From Paraglaciecola sp. L3A3 (GTDB lineage Bacteria; Pseudomonadota; Gammaproteobacteria; Enterobacterales; Alteromonadaceae), in contig NZ_CP047023.1 in the NCBI RefSeq assembly GCF_009796765.1, positions 1,905,501 to 1,969,500 of the forward strand: a stretch of DNA of 64,000 nt, read 5' to 3'. Below are positions 26,689-36,251 of the stretch, piece after piece. The notes beneath the pieces were generated by a model. That model ran no database searches. It was not told the DNA's origin and was given only the letters and a program-made list of their open reading frames with translations. The position numbers and the translations under genes are program-made. How positions within the stretch are numbered: position 1 is the stretch's first letter; each line of letters starts with the position of its first letter.

Positions 26689-28941
26689 TTATTTTTTAGA
26701 CAACAATAACTTTTCGAACTCATCGGCTGCAATTGGCATCGACATTAAATATCCTTGATATTTGTCAATATTCATTTCTTTCAATATTTGCAAATGCTCG
26801 GCTTTTTCTACCCCTTCGGCAGTAACCGACAATCCTAAGCTTGAGGCCATAGAAGCAATTGCCGCACAAAGGTTACGAGAAGAAGTATTGGTTTCAATAT
26901 CTTTGATAAAACTACGGTCTATTTTTATCGAGCTAAAATCAGTTTTTGTAAGATAGCTTAAACTTGAATAGCCTACACCAAAATCGTCAATAGCTGTGTT
27001 TACGCCTAATTCGGCGAACTGTTTAATATTAAATTGCACAAGGTCTAAGTCATCAGCAAATACACGTTCGGTGAGCTCTAGAATTAGTGATTTACCTGCT
27101 AAATGATATGCTGAAAGCAAACGTTTAGTATCATTCACCATGTCGTCACTATTAATTTGACGATAGGATACATTGACCGACATAACTAAATGTTCAAAGC
27201 CCATTTGGTGCCACTTTTTTAATACCCTACACGACTCTTCTAAAACCCATAGCCCGATAGAAACAATAAGCCCATTATCTTCACTAATGGGAATAAACTC
27301 ATCAGGCGATACTCTCCCAAGTTCATCGTGTTTCCAACGGACTAAGGCTTCAGCACCACAAATATGGTCGTGAATGTCGTAGATTGGTTGAAACAATAGA
27401 GTAAGCTCACCTCTTTCAATGGCATATTTGAGTTCATGACTTACTTTAATTTGTCTTTTTACGCAGTCGTAATGCTCGGTGCTATAAAATTCGTAAGTGC
27501 CTCGGCCATTTGCTTTAGCTTTGTACATGGCTAAGTCGGCCTTACGAATAAGATCGTCGGCATCCATACCATCTTTTGGATAAAATGAAATGCCAGCACT
27601 TGAGCCAACAAAATATTCCTGACCGTTGTCGTTGATAACATCACTTATACACGATTGAAATTTTTTAACTAGCTCGATAACAATGGTGGGTGTATCTACG
27701 TTATTTAACAATATTACAAATTCATCCCCGCCAAACCTAGCGACAAGATCGCCGCTGCGCATATTTTCTTGCAAACGACTAGCTATTGCCAATAGCACCA
27801 TATCGCCCGCCTGATGCCCCTGTATATCATTAATATCTTTAAATTTGTCCAGATCAAAAAATACCACTGCAAACTTTTTATTATTCTGTTTGGCACGGGT
27901 AATCATTTCCCCTAGCTGCTCTTGTATTGACAAGCGATTAGGCAGCTTTGTTAGGTGATCGTAGTGTGCTAGGTACGATAGTTCATTTTCATGGTTTTTA
28001 CGGGTCGTAATATCTTCTAGGGTAATAAGAGTATGTTGTTCATTATTTTCATCAGCAATAATTAAACTGGAGTACTCTACCCAAAGAGTGTTTCCGTTAT
28101 TGACAGTAATGCTGGTTTCGATGCCCGAGGTTTCTTGTGGCATATTATCAGTGCTACTAGTATTTAATATTTCAAGACCACTATGGCATAGCTTTGATAT
28201 GGGTAATTGTAAAAGAGCGTCAGGTGGAAAACCAAAACTTGTATGTGCTTTTGCATTAGCTCGAACTATGCAGCCTTTACTATCGATTAAAAGAACGCTT
28301 TGAGCTTTAGAATTAAATACGCCTAAAAATAGACCACTTTCAAAATTTGCTAAGTCAAGGGCTTTTCTTAAGTTCTCCATTTTTTCATTAAGGGTGAAAT
28401 AGTAGATCATCATTATGAAGAAGAAGATGGTTAAACACATAAATCGTGTGAAAAAGGTGTACCCCATACTATTTTGATAAGCTAGGGTTACCGCATCTGC
28501 CGGATATATGGCGTAGAAGATAGTGCCAAATAAACAAATAATGTAGAAAAATAACTGTCCTCGCCAGCCCATTGTACCGCCAGCCAAGATTGGAAATAAA
28601 AAAATCCAAGCAAAGTGAGGAGGGGTAATACCACCGGCAAAGGTAATATTAACCATATGAATTGCAAACATACAAAACAACATTATACCGGCAGCAAGGG
28701 GGATATTTTTGGTACGATGGAGCACAAATAAATTGGCAATAATAATACTGACGCCAATAATTTGCGAAATAACTACCCATGGTTTCATCACTGGTGCGAA
28801 ATGCGGGTAACTAAAGGCTAAAACCGTGATGTAGATTACACTCGATATATTAACAAGTGATAATAAACCGGATGAACGAGTTTTAATAAAAAAGTCCATT
28901 ATTGCATTATTGTTATTCGACTTTGTTGTGTTTATTTCCAT
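26689..28941 (-). CDS. membrane-bound PAS-GGDEF-EAL c-di-GMP protein
   Basis: A 750-residue protein from the ATG at 28941; the frame opens at a TTG 24 codons upstream but that part has no membrane or domain character. Six or seven membrane helices occupy about residues 20-200 (MASE-like input domain), followed by a PAS domain, a GGDEF domain and an EAL domain. RFGGDEFVILL is an intact cyclase motif, and EALVRW with DDFGVGYSS and the C-terminal EGVE indicates a competent phosphodiesterase. Both activities are therefore possible. The PAS keeps a VLLIDSKGCIVRANAKA core. Monocistronic. Signal sensed is unknown. Confidence 0.92.
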   Translation of the reverse strand: MEINTTKSNNNNAIMDFFIKTRSSGLLSLVNISSVIYITVLAFSYPHFAPVMKPWVVISQIIGVSIIIANLFVLHRTKNIPLAAGIMLFCMFAIHMVNITFAGGITPPHFAWIFLFPILAGGTMGWRGQLFFYIICLFGTIFYAIYPADAVTLAYQNSMGYTFFTRFMCLTIFFFIMMIYYFTLNEKMENLRKALDLANFESGLFLGVFNSKAQSVLLIDSKGCIVRANAKAHTSFGFPPDALLQLPISKLCHSGLEILNTSSTDNMPQETSGIETSITVNNGNTLWVEYSSLIIADENNEQHTLITLEDITTRKNHENELSYLAHYDHLTKLPNRLSIQEQLGEMITRAKQNNKKFAVVFFDLDKFKDINDIQGHQAGDMVLLAIASRLQENMRSGDLVARFGGDEFVILLNNVDTPTIVIELVKKFQSCISDVINDNGQEYFVGSSAGISFYPKDGMDADDLIRKADLAMYKAKANGRGTYEFYSTEHYDCVKRQIKVSHELKYAIERGELTLLFQPIYDIHDHICGAEALVRWKHDELGRVSPDEFIPISEDNGLIVSIGLWVLEESCRVLKKWHQMGFEHLVMSVNVSYRQINSDDMVNDTKRLLSAYHLAGKSLILELTERVFADDLDLVQFNIKQFAELGVNTAIDDFGVGYSSLSYLTKTDFSSIKIDRSFIKDIETNTSSRNLCAAIASMASSLGLSVTAEGVEKAEHLQILKEMNIDKYQGYLMSMPIAADEFEKLLLSKK

Positions 28942-29363
28942 GTAACAACGGGCCTTTCTTTGTTCATTATACTGAGGTGTAAACAGTTTTTTATATTTAA
29001 TAAATGTACACAAGGTTTGAAATTAGCGTTAGTGTTACTTCAGAACATTTTTAATTTGTGAAAAAATCGAAAGTAAAAACAAGATAGCTTAGTGTTTAAA
29101 ACAGCGTAGATTTATTTATTGTGTTCTTGATAGTCTAACGTTTTATTGAAATTTAGTATATGTTGGGTTTTATGTATTCATTGCTGTGATGGTTCAGGTT
29201 TAGCATTTCGTTAGTTAACCGATGGGGTGGTGGCTAAAAAACTATAAAAAGACAGTCGTGAGTGTTGTTGACGAGCAATAGCCAATAGCTTTTAACTACC
29301 TGCAGTATGTTATTACTCGCCATTGTTCCGCTTTTCCCCCACAGTGAGGCCTCTGCTTTTTAG
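28942..29363. other. intergenic region, no gene seen
   Basis: About 420 bases between the start of the GGDEF/EAL gene and the end of the small basic gene. It should contain the GGDEF/EAL promoter on the minus strand. I see no convincing gene, strong hairpin or repeat. Confidence 0.4.
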
Positions 29364-29618
29364 TTATCGAGGTGAAAGCGAAAAAAATACATTATTGACC
29401 CATTGCCAAAGAGACAACTTTTTCTTGTTATTTTTATCGGTTTTATGTTTTTGTTGCCAACGCTTATTGTTTGCAATGCGTTTTTGACGTTGTTCATCAG
29501 CACGATTTGCCACTTCTGCAAACCGAAGTCGTTGTTCTTTAGTAAGATCTTCAGCAAAGGATTTTATGGGTGTTTTATTGCTAACAGTTGCCATACTTGA
29601 CTTTGGAGATGAACACAT
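29364..29618 (-). CDS. small basic hypothetical protein
   Basis: An 84-residue, strongly basic protein with a helical middle (LTKEQRLRFAEVANRADEQ) and a Lys-rich region, closing in WQWVNNVFFSLSPR. TAGGATAG, a usable ribosome-binding site, ends 4 bases before the ATG at 29618 (AGGA 7 bases away). The amphipathic basic helix suggests nucleic-acid or ribosome contact, but I recognise no family. It could be a lineage-specific small gene. Confidence is limited by its size. Confidence 0.5.
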   Translation of the reverse strand: MCSSPKSSMATVSNKTPIKSFAEDLTKEQRLRFAEVANRADEQRQKRIANNKRWQQKHKTDKNNKKKLSLWQWVNNVFFSLSPR

Positions 29619-29799
29619 TGGACTATCCTAACTAATAATATCCGTACTAATTTAGACAGGGCGAAGGAGCTATTTCTTTCATTTTTTCTAAAACAACTGA
29701 AACGATCATTAACAATCACTTATATTTTTCTTTTTATGTTATCTAAATACCATTTCTAGTTGTGTCATGCTGCTTCAGTGTTTGCTATTCAGCTATTTT

Positions 29800-30582
29800 C
29801 TATTTCTTCACACAGACAAAAATAGCATTGCCAGAGGTATTTTCGTAAGGGGTGATTTTCTCGTAGTCGTGTTCAAATACATGGACTTCAAAGTAGCTGG
29901 TTAAAATTTCTCGTAATTCATCAAAACTAAAAGCAACCATAGTATGTTCGTCTTGCCACACTTGAGTTTCATTACTAGTTGTTTTTTCAATACTGATTTT
30001 AAGTGCTTGTTGATCACCATCACCAGAGTAGTGCCAGCCTGAGCTAAAGGTGAAGAGGTCAGCTTCTTGTTGAGCTGTGTGTTTAACAAATGACAAATTG
30101 TCTATCTTGGTTTTGTCCACTACGTTAAAGCAAAAAACACCTCGGCTTTTTAATGCTTTATGGACACTAATTATACATTCAGTTAATTTCTCAAGACCGT
30201 TATTGTAATGAATTGAATACAAAAAACAGGTGATTAAATCTAACGGTTCCGAGACCTTAAATTGGCTCATATCTTGTAATGAAAAGTGTGCTTCAGGACA
30301 ACGTGTTTTTGCTAGATCTAACATAGGTTGGTTTATATCAAGGCCGCTACTGTGATAACCAAAATCAATAAAATGACGGACATGAGGGCCGGTTCCACAA
30401 GCCATATCAAGATGTGTTTTTCCGTCGGTACCAAAAATTTGCATCAGTCTGCGAATACAATTGCTTTGGGCCGGGTAATTGATTTCGGCACACATAAGAT
30501 CGTAATAACACGAAAGGTCGGTATAGAGTGAGTTGGCAGACATATAAGGGGAGGTTTTTGCGAAAATTTTAAGGTGGCGCAT
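29800..30582 (-). CDS. class I SAM-dependent methyltransferase
   Basis: A 260-residue Rossmann-fold methyltransferase. Motif I is LDMACGTGPHV, the acidic loop is SSGLDINQPMLDLAKTRCPE, and LITCFLYSIHY follows. The N-terminal YTDLSCYYDLMCAEINYPAQ resembles the start of Methyltransf_25-type enzymes of unknown substrate. ATG 30582 is used; a second ATG at 30543 (MSANSLY) looks like the usual family start, so the first 13 residues may not be translated. Neither has a good ribosome-binding site. It stands alone 49 bases after the cys operon on the same strand and could receive read-through from it. Substrate unknown. Confidence 0.78.
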   Translation of the reverse strand: MRHLKIFAKTSPYMSANSLYTDLSCYYDLMCAEINYPAQSNCIRRLMQIFGTDGKTHLDMACGTGPHVRHFIDFGYHSSGLDINQPMLDLAKTRCPEAHFSLQDMSQFKVSEPLDLITCFLYSIHYNNGLEKLTECIISVHKALKSRGVFCFNVVDKTKIDNLSFVKHTAQQEADLFTFSSGWHYSGDGDQQALKISIEKTTSNETQVWQDEHTMVAFSFDELREILTSYFEVHVFEHDYEKITPYENTSGNAIFVCVKK

Positions 30583-30631
30583 ACTAAACGAAGTCGTTGC
30601 TTTAGTAACCTATTTTTACATTTTATTGGTT

Positions 30632-32359
30632 TTACAAGCCATAAGAATATTTCAACAGTAGCAATACTATTGTTGAATAAAATACTGAAATAGGTAAACC
30701 AAACTTTATAAAATGTTGGAATTTGTAGTTGCTAGCGCTGAATACTAATAAGTTAGTTTGATACCCATAGGGGGAGATGAAACTGGCACTGGCGGCAAAT
30801 GCCACGGCTAGTGCGAACGGCATAAGTGGTGCACCTAATACTTCTACCATGCCATAAGCAAACGGAAACATAAGTGCGGCTGCCGCGTTATTTGTCACTA
30901 ATTCAGTTAAGACCAATGTTAATACATATATAGTCACTAAAGCCCATATAGGACTGACACTGGAAGCCCAAGGATGTATGGCATCCATTAATTGCGCGAT
31001 TACCCCAGATTTTTCTAAGGCGGTGGCCAAACTTAATGCACCTACAATCACAATTATAAGGTTTAACGGAATATTACGTTTAATTTCATTATTTGAGGTG
31101 ATACCACTGGCGACTAAAATGGCCATAAAAAATAATAAACCTGTAGCTAAGTTTAATATTGAAGTGGCGGCTAACCCAACGGTTAATAAAAAACCACCTA
31201 CCGTTATCCATTCTTGAAAACGTGATAATTTAGTAACCACTTTCTTTTCGGATAAGATAAAAAAGTTTTTTGCTAGGTTATGTCTTTGAACAAAGTCGGG
31301 GCCGGTAGCCAATAATAAAAAGTCTCCAGCTTGAAGTTTTATTTCTCCCAGTTTGCCTGATAATGACTCCCCATCTCGCCTAACAGCAACAACTGCTGCA
31401 TCAAATAAGGCTCTAAAACCTAACACTTTTAAGGTTTTACCAATAATCGGCGCGCGGTTTGAAATAATGACTTCAGTTAAGTTGTCTCTTAATAACCCAT
31501 CTGATTCGGCAAACAATTTTAGCCCTTTGATATGACTCAGATTGTCTACGTTTTGTACATTGCCGGTGAATATCAGTTTGTCGTTGGCATGAATAACAAA
31601 ATCAGGGGTGATGGGGGTGATTAATTTTCCGTCACGAGACACTTCGATTAGGAATAACTCAGGTAGGTTTCTAAGGTGATTTTCTTCAACACTTTTACCT
31701 ACTAATTCAGAATCGGCTTCAACATCAGCCTCAATAAAATAACTATTGTATTGATTGTTTTTATTTTCGATTTTAGGTAACAAAGGGGTCATTAAATACA
31801 TTAATAAACCACAACTTAAACCTGCCACTAGGCCGTATAAAGTAAAATCCCAAAAATTGAACCCAGGGTGTCCATGTTCAATTAAAAAGCTGTCTACTAT
31901 TAAATTAGTTGATGTGCCGATTAAGGTGACAGTGCCACCTAATATAGCTGAATAGGAGAGGGGAATAAGCAAACGCGAAGCATGATGATATTGATTTTGT
32001 TTAACTGGCCCAATCAAGCTGGCGACTACTGCTGTGTTATTTAATAAGGCTGAAGAAGTAAAGGTTAAGCCAAATAATCGCCAAAAACTAGTTTTGAAAT
32101 TAGCTGTAACTAAGGTTCTACCTAAACGTTTGATTAAAGAGGTTTTGTCTACTGCAGAGCTGACTAACAGTAATAAAATGAGGGTAATTAAACCTTGGTT
32201 CGTCAGGTTTTTGATCACGTCACTGATTATCAATTGTTGACTGGCAATTAGTGCTAAAAGTGAGCTGGCAAAGATAAGAGAAGGGCGCTTGTCTGTTACA
32301 ACAAGCGCCAATATAGTACCAGTAAATATCGCTAAAACCAGATACTGGTTAATATCCAT
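30632..32359 (-). CDS. SLC13-family permease with two TrkA-C domains (probable sulfate transporter)
   Basis: A 575-residue inner-membrane transporter. Two sets of about five to six membrane helices flank a soluble middle part (about residues 200-370) with two RCK_C/TrkA_C domains, marked by ELVGKSVEENHLRNLPELFLIEVSRDGKLI and APIIGKTLKVLGFR. The second half carries the SLC13 signature region (TELVTNNAAAALMFPF). It is the last gene of cysD-cysC-cysQ-cysN, with 18 bases from cysN, so sulfate is the likely substrate. No classical cysTWA sulfate ABC transporter is seen here. Confidence 0.88.
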   Translation of the reverse strand: MDINQYLVLAIFTGTILALVVTDKRPSLIFASSLLALIASQQLIISDVIKNLTNQGLITLILLLLVSSAVDKTSLIKRLGRTLVTANFKTSFWRLFGLTFTSSALLNNTAVVASLIGPVKQNQYHHASRLLIPLSYSAILGGTVTLIGTSTNLIVDSFLIEHGHPGFNFWDFTLYGLVAGLSCGLLMYLMTPLLPKIENKNNQYNSYFIEADVEADSELVGKSVEENHLRNLPELFLIEVSRDGKLITPITPDFVIHANDKLIFTGNVQNVDNLSHIKGLKLFAESDGLLRDNLTEVIISNRAPIIGKTLKVLGFRALFDAAVVAVRRDGESLSGKLGEIKLQAGDFLLLATGPDFVQRHNLAKNFFILSEKKVVTKLSRFQEWITVGGFLLTVGLAATSILNLATGLLFFMAILVASGITSNNEIKRNIPLNLIIVIVGALSLATALEKSGVIAQLMDAIHPWASSVSPIWALVTIYVLTLVLTELVTNNAAAALMFPFAYGMVEVLGAPLMPFALAVAFAASASFISPYGYQTNLLVFSASNYKFQHFIKFGLPISVFYSTIVLLLLKYSYGL

Positions 32360-32377
32360 ATTATTTTATCTTACTGT

Positions 32378-33787
32378 TTAAAGTTTAGTAATATCGTTAG
32401 CATTCCAATGAGGGAAATGCTTTCTAACTAACGCATTGAATTCTAATTCAAATTCAGAGTATTCAGTTTTAGTATTACCTTCAGCTGAAGCTTCAATAAT
32501 CATGCCCGCACCAACAGTACCATTGGTTAATCTATCAATTATGATAAAGGCACCGGTTGTACGATTTTTAGTATACGGGTCACATGCAACAGGCTGAGTT
32601 AGTTTGATGTTACCGACGGCTATTTCGTTCAATTCTAAACGAACTGCATCTTTATGTTCCATTGAGTTCACATCAATTTGATAATCGATATCTGTGACGC
32701 TACCAAGTACATTTTTAGTCGCAAACTTAAAGCCATATTGCTTATGTGGCATTAAAGGTTCTTCGTCCATCCACACTAAGTTAGTTTTGTAAGTGCTAGA
32801 GTGAAGAGGTAAATTGTCACTTTTAACTATCATGTCGCCACGAGAAATATCAATTTCATCTTCAAGTGTGATAGTAGTAGTAAGTGGTGCGTAAACTCGG
32901 TCTTGTTCACCTTCAAAGTTTACTAGTGCTTTAACTCTAGACTTTTTGCCCGAAGGTAGAGCTGTAATGCTGTCCCCAGGTTTGATTTCTCCAGAAACTA
33001 CTGTGCCGGCAAAACCTCTAAAATTAAGGTTTGGACGGTTAACGTATTGTACAGGAAAACGGAAATCATCTAAGTTAAAATCATTACCAATTTCGATGTT
33101 TTCTAGCATAGACATTAATGACTGACCTTTATACCAAGGTGTGTGTTCACTAATGTTTACTACGTTGTCACCTTCAAGTGCAGATAGAGGAATAAACTGA
33201 ATATCAGGGATCTCTAATTGTTTAGAAAATTCAAGATAGTCACGTTTTATTTCTTCGTATACTGTCTCGCTATAGTCTTTAAGATCCATTTTATTTACAG
33301 CAACTACTATGTGTTTGATACCTAGTAGTGAAACTAAAAATGAATGACGACGGGTCTGAGTTTTTACACCCGCACGAGCATCTATCAGAATAATCGCTAC
33401 ATCACAAGTTGATGCACCGGTGACCATGTTACGAGTATATTGTTCATGTCCTGGCGTATCGGCAATAATAAACTTACGTTTATCTGTAGAAAAATATCGA
33501 TAAGCTACATCAATTGTAATGCCCTGTTCACGCTCAGATTGAAGTCCATCTACCAATAAAGCTAGATCAACTTTTTCTCCAGTTGTTCCCATCTTTTTAC
33601 TATCTTTGGTAATAGCGGCTAATTGATCTTCAAATATCATTTTTGAATCATGTAACAAACGGCCGATTAAGGTACTTTTACCATCATCAACACTGCCACA
33701 AGTTAAAAAACGCAACATGTCTTTCTTTTCGTGTTGCTCTAGGTAGCCCAATATATCAGACTGTAATAATTTATTTTCGCTATTCAT
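32378..33787 (-). CDS. cysN: sulfate adenylyltransferase GTPase subunit
   Basis: A 469-residue CysN, the regulatory GTPase of ATP sulfurylase that couples GTP hydrolysis to APS formation by CysD. All G motifs are present: GSVDDGKST (P loop, about residues 31-39), [12 protein letters not shown] and NKMD. The three-domain EF-Tu-like layout is seen. There is no C-terminal APS kinase domain, unlike CysNC fusions; the kinase is a separate gene (34579-35175). The stop is 18 bases before the permease and the start 3 bases after cysQ, so it is inside one operon. Confidence 0.95.
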   Translation of the reverse strand: MNSENKLLQSDILGYLEQHEKKDMLRFLTCGSVDDGKSTLIGRLLHDSKMIFEDQLAAITKDSKKMGTTGEKVDLALLVDGLQSEREQGITIDVAYRYFSTDKRKFIIADTPGHEQYTRNMVTGASTCDVAIILIDARAGVKTQTRRHSFLVSLLGIKHIVVAVNKMDLKDYSETVYEEIKRDYLEFSKQLEIPDIQFIPLSALEGDNVVNISEHTPWYKGQSLMSMLENIEIGNDFNLDDFRFPVQYVNRPNLNFRGFAGTVVSGEIKPGDSITALPSGKKSRVKALVNFEGEQDRVYAPLTTTITLEDEIDISRGDMIVKSDNLPLHSSTYKTNLVWMDEEPLMPHKQYGFKFATKNVLGSVTDIDYQIDVNSMEHKDAVRLELNEIAVGNIKLTQPVACDPYTKNRTTGAFIIIDRLTNGTVGAGMIIEASAEGNTKTEYSEFELEFNALVRKHFPHWNANDITKL

Positions 33788-33790
33788 AAT

Positions 33791-34579
33791 TTAGCAACTC
33801 ACTAGAAAAAATGGGTTTAAAACGGAATCTTTTTGATTGTATCTAAGAGGTGCAGCATTTTCTTTTAACGCATTCGCTGCATCTTCAATAATTGTTACTT
33901 TACCGCCGGCCGCTTCAACTACTGCTTGAGCTGCACCTGTATCCCACTCGGATGTTGGACCTAAACGAGGGTATAAGTGAGCGGCACCTTCGGCAACCAG
34001 GCATAGTTTTAAAGAGCTGCCCATGGCCACTAGTTCTGTTTCTCCTGGCAAGGATTCGAGGAGTGCTTGGATTTCAGGACTCTGGTGCGAACGACTACCT
34101 ACTACTTTCCAGGTTTCGCCTGAAGTGTTCTGCTTAGGTGTTATATCAGCTCGTTTGCCTGCAGTGATTTTATAGGCACCTTGACCAACTACGCCAACAT
34201 AGGTTTGTTCTAAAACAGGCGCATAAACTACACCAAATACAGGTACACCTTTATCGATTAAAGCAATGTTAACCGTGAATTCGCCATTTTTTTTGATAAA
34301 TTCTTTGGTACCGTCAAGTGGGTCAACTAACCAGTATGTTTGCCAGCTGCTACGCTCTTGCCAACTGATACTGGCTGATTCTTCAGATAATATTGGTAAC
34401 TCAGAAACAGCCTGTAGTCCTGCAACGATACAATTATGAGCTGCTAGATCGGCTTCAGTTAACGGGCTTTCATCAGATTTTTCATATATTGCAAAATCTT
34501 TTTGATAAATTTCCATAATCTTGTCGCCAGCTTGATGACTGAGGTCAACAATGCTTTGGATAAGTTTGTCAGTTAACAT
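33791..34579 (-). CDS. cysQ: 3'(2'),5'-bisphosphate nucleotidase
   Basis: A 262-residue inositol-monophosphatase-superfamily enzyme that removes the 3'-phosphate of PAP and PAPS, controlling sulfur flux and clearing inhibitory PAP. The metal-site motif WLVDPLDGTKEF (about residues 85-96) and EWDTGAAQAVVEAAGG near the C-terminus are intact. It overlaps the cysC stop by one base (TAATG) and precedes cysN by 3 bases. Its place between cysC and cysN is not the common arrangement, where cysQ is usually unlinked. Confidence 0.93.
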   Translation of the reverse strand: MLTDKLIQSIVDLSHQAGDKIMEIYQKDFAIYEKSDESPLTEADLAAHNCIVAGLQAVSELPILSEESASISWQERSSWQTYWLVDPLDGTKEFIKKNGEFTVNIALIDKGVPVFGVVYAPVLEQTYVGVVGQGAYKITAGKRADITPKQNTSGETWKVVGSRSHQSPEIQALLESLPGETELVAMGSSLKLCLVAEGAAHLYPRLGPTSEWDTGAAQAVVEAAGGKVTIIEDAANALKENAAPLRYNQKDSVLNPFFLVSC

Positions 34580-35175
34580 TAGGCCAAAAATCCTTTTGTT
34601 TTTAATAACTCAAAAATCTGTTCGGCTGATTGTTCCGCTGATTGCCCAGTATAGCTTAAAGTAATTTCTGCTGATTCTGGTGCTTCGTAAGGAGAATCAA
34701 TCCCAGTGAAATCTTTAATGTCACCTTGTCTGGCTTTTTGATACAAACCTTTAGGATCACGTTTTTCACATTCAGCTAATGGAGTATCAATAAATATTTC
34801 AACAAATTCACCATCAGCCAATAAATTGCGGCAGTAGTCTCTCTCACTTTTAAAAGGAGAAATGAAAGCTGTTAATACAATGGTACCTGCATCAACAAAC
34901 AATTTGGCTACTTCGCCAATACGTCGAATGTTTTCTACTCTGTCTTTATCACTAAAGCCTAAGTCACCGCATAAGCCATGACGAACATTGTCGCCATCTA
35001 GTAAATAAGTGTGCTTTTGATGTTCTGCTAATTTCTTTTCGAGTAAGTTCGCTATGGTCGATTTACCTGAGCCACTTAAACCCGTTAACCATAATACCGC
35101 TGGTTTTTGATTTTTAGCTGCTGCTCGACGAGTTTTATCAACTTCATGTTGATGCCAAACTATATTTTCTGCCAT
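34579..35175 (-). CDS. cysC: adenylylsulfate (APS) kinase
   Basis: A 198-residue APS kinase that phosphorylates APS to PAPS. The Walker [10 protein letters not shown] is at about residues 32-40. [18 protein letters not shown] and the [20 protein letters not shown] region form the APS site. It is tied to cysD upstream and cysQ downstream by one-base TAATG overlaps. It belongs to the sulfate operon; I do not propose it as the missing CDP-amidate kinase of the 1-2146 cluster, although that enzyme is a CysC-fold protein. Confidence 0.96.
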   Translation of the reverse strand: MAENIVWHQHEVDKTRRAAAKNQKPAVLWLTGLSGSGKSTIANLLEKKLAEHQKHTYLLDGDNVRHGLCGDLGFSDKDRVENIRRIGEVAKLFVDAGTIVLTAFISPFKSERDYCRNLLADGEFVEIFIDTPLAECEKRDPKGLYQKARQGDIKDFTGIDSPYEAPESAEITLSYTGQSAEQSAEQIFELLKTKGFLA

Positions 35176-36086
35176 TAGAAATATCCTTCCATTTTTTTCT
35201 TCTCCATAGAACCTGAAGAATCATGGTCAATCACTCGGCCTTGACGTTCTGATGTTTTAGTTAATAACATTTCCTGAATAACTTCAGGAAGCGTACTCGC
35301 TGTTGACTCAACCGCGCCTGTTAATGGATAACAACCTAAGGTTCTAAAACGAACTGAGCGCATTTCTGGTTTTTCACCATCTAGGGGCATACGGTCATCG
35401 TCTACCATAATTAATGTGCCATCACGCTCTACAACTGGTCGAGGTTTGGCTAAATATAATGATGGAATTTCGATATTTTCCATATAAATATATTGCCAGA
35501 TATCTAGTTCAGTCCAGTTTGACATAGGGAATACACGAATACTTTCGCCTTTATTTACTTGTGAGTTATATATGTTCCATAACTCAGGGCGTTGGTTTTT
35601 CGGATCCCATCTATGATTTTCGTCGCGGAATGAATAAACCCGTTCTTTAGCACGTGATTTTTCTTCATCTCGTCTAGCGCCACCGAATGCTGCATCGAAC
35701 TTATATTTGTTCAAAGCTTGTTTCAGGCCAACGGTTTTCATTATATCAGTATGTTTAGCGCTGCCATGTACAAAAGGACTGATATCCATATCAACACCTT
35801 CTTGGTTGATATGAACTAGTAAGTCTAAATCATGTTTAGTCGCCATCTTGTCACGAAATTCAATCATTTCATGAAACTTCCAAGTGGTATCTACATGTAA
35901 TAATGGAAAAGGAATTTTTCCTGGTGCAAAAGCTTTGCGAGCTAAATGTAATAATACTGAAGAATCTTTACCCACAGAATAAAGCATTACAGGGTTGTCA
36001 AATTCAGCGGCTACTTCACGAAAGATATGAATACTTTCCGCTTCAAGTTGCTTTAAATGAGTCACAGTTGGAATTGAGTTAGGCAT
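35175..36086 (-). CDS. cysD: sulfate adenylyltransferase catalytic subunit
   Basis: A 303-residue CysD of the PP-loop ATP pyrophosphatase family that, with CysN, adenylates sulfate to APS. The PP loop is [12 protein letters not shown] (about residues 37-48), followed by [13 protein letters not shown] and the [14 protein letters not shown] and [11 protein letters not shown] segments. It is the first gene of cysD-cysC-cysQ-cysN-SLC13. The promoter should lie in 36087-36251, between cysD and the upstream EAL-HDOD gene on the same strand; no clear CysB site can be recognised by eye. Confidence 0.96.
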   Translation of the reverse strand: MPNSIPTVTHLKQLEAESIHIFREVAAEFDNPVMLYSVGKDSSVLLHLARKAFAPGKIPFPLLHVDTTWKFHEMIEFRDKMATKHDLDLLVHINQEGVDMDISPFVHGSAKHTDIMKTVGLKQALNKYKFDAAFGGARRDEEKSRAKERVYSFRDENHRWDPKNQRPELWNIYNSQVNKGESIRVFPMSNWTELDIWQYIYMENIEIPSLYLAKPRPVVERDGTLIMVDDDRMPLDGEKPEMRSVRFRTLGCYPLTGAVESTASTLPEVIQEMLLTKTSERQGRVIDHDSSGSMEKKKMEGYF

Positions 36087-36251
36087 AGTTTTCTCGCGAA
36101 AAATGAGATGATTATATTAAAAAATTCTAAGATTAGAACTTTATCAAAAATGTGTGTTTGAGTGTATAATTTTTTGGACTAGAATAAACTATCTAATAAT
36201 TAAATGAAATTAATTATACTTGGTTAGCAGGATTGGCTTATTAGTCTCACA

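Noticed and set aside
29800..30582. The methyltransferase as the O-methyltransferase of a phosphoramidate group
   Set aside because: It is 28 kb from the candidate pathway genes, with no linkage, and its motifs do not name a substrate.
34579..35175. cysC as the missing CDP-amidate kinase of the 1-2146 pathway
   Set aside because: It is locked into the sulfate operon by one-base overlaps with cysD and cysQ and has ordinary APS kinase motifs, so a second role is unsupported.
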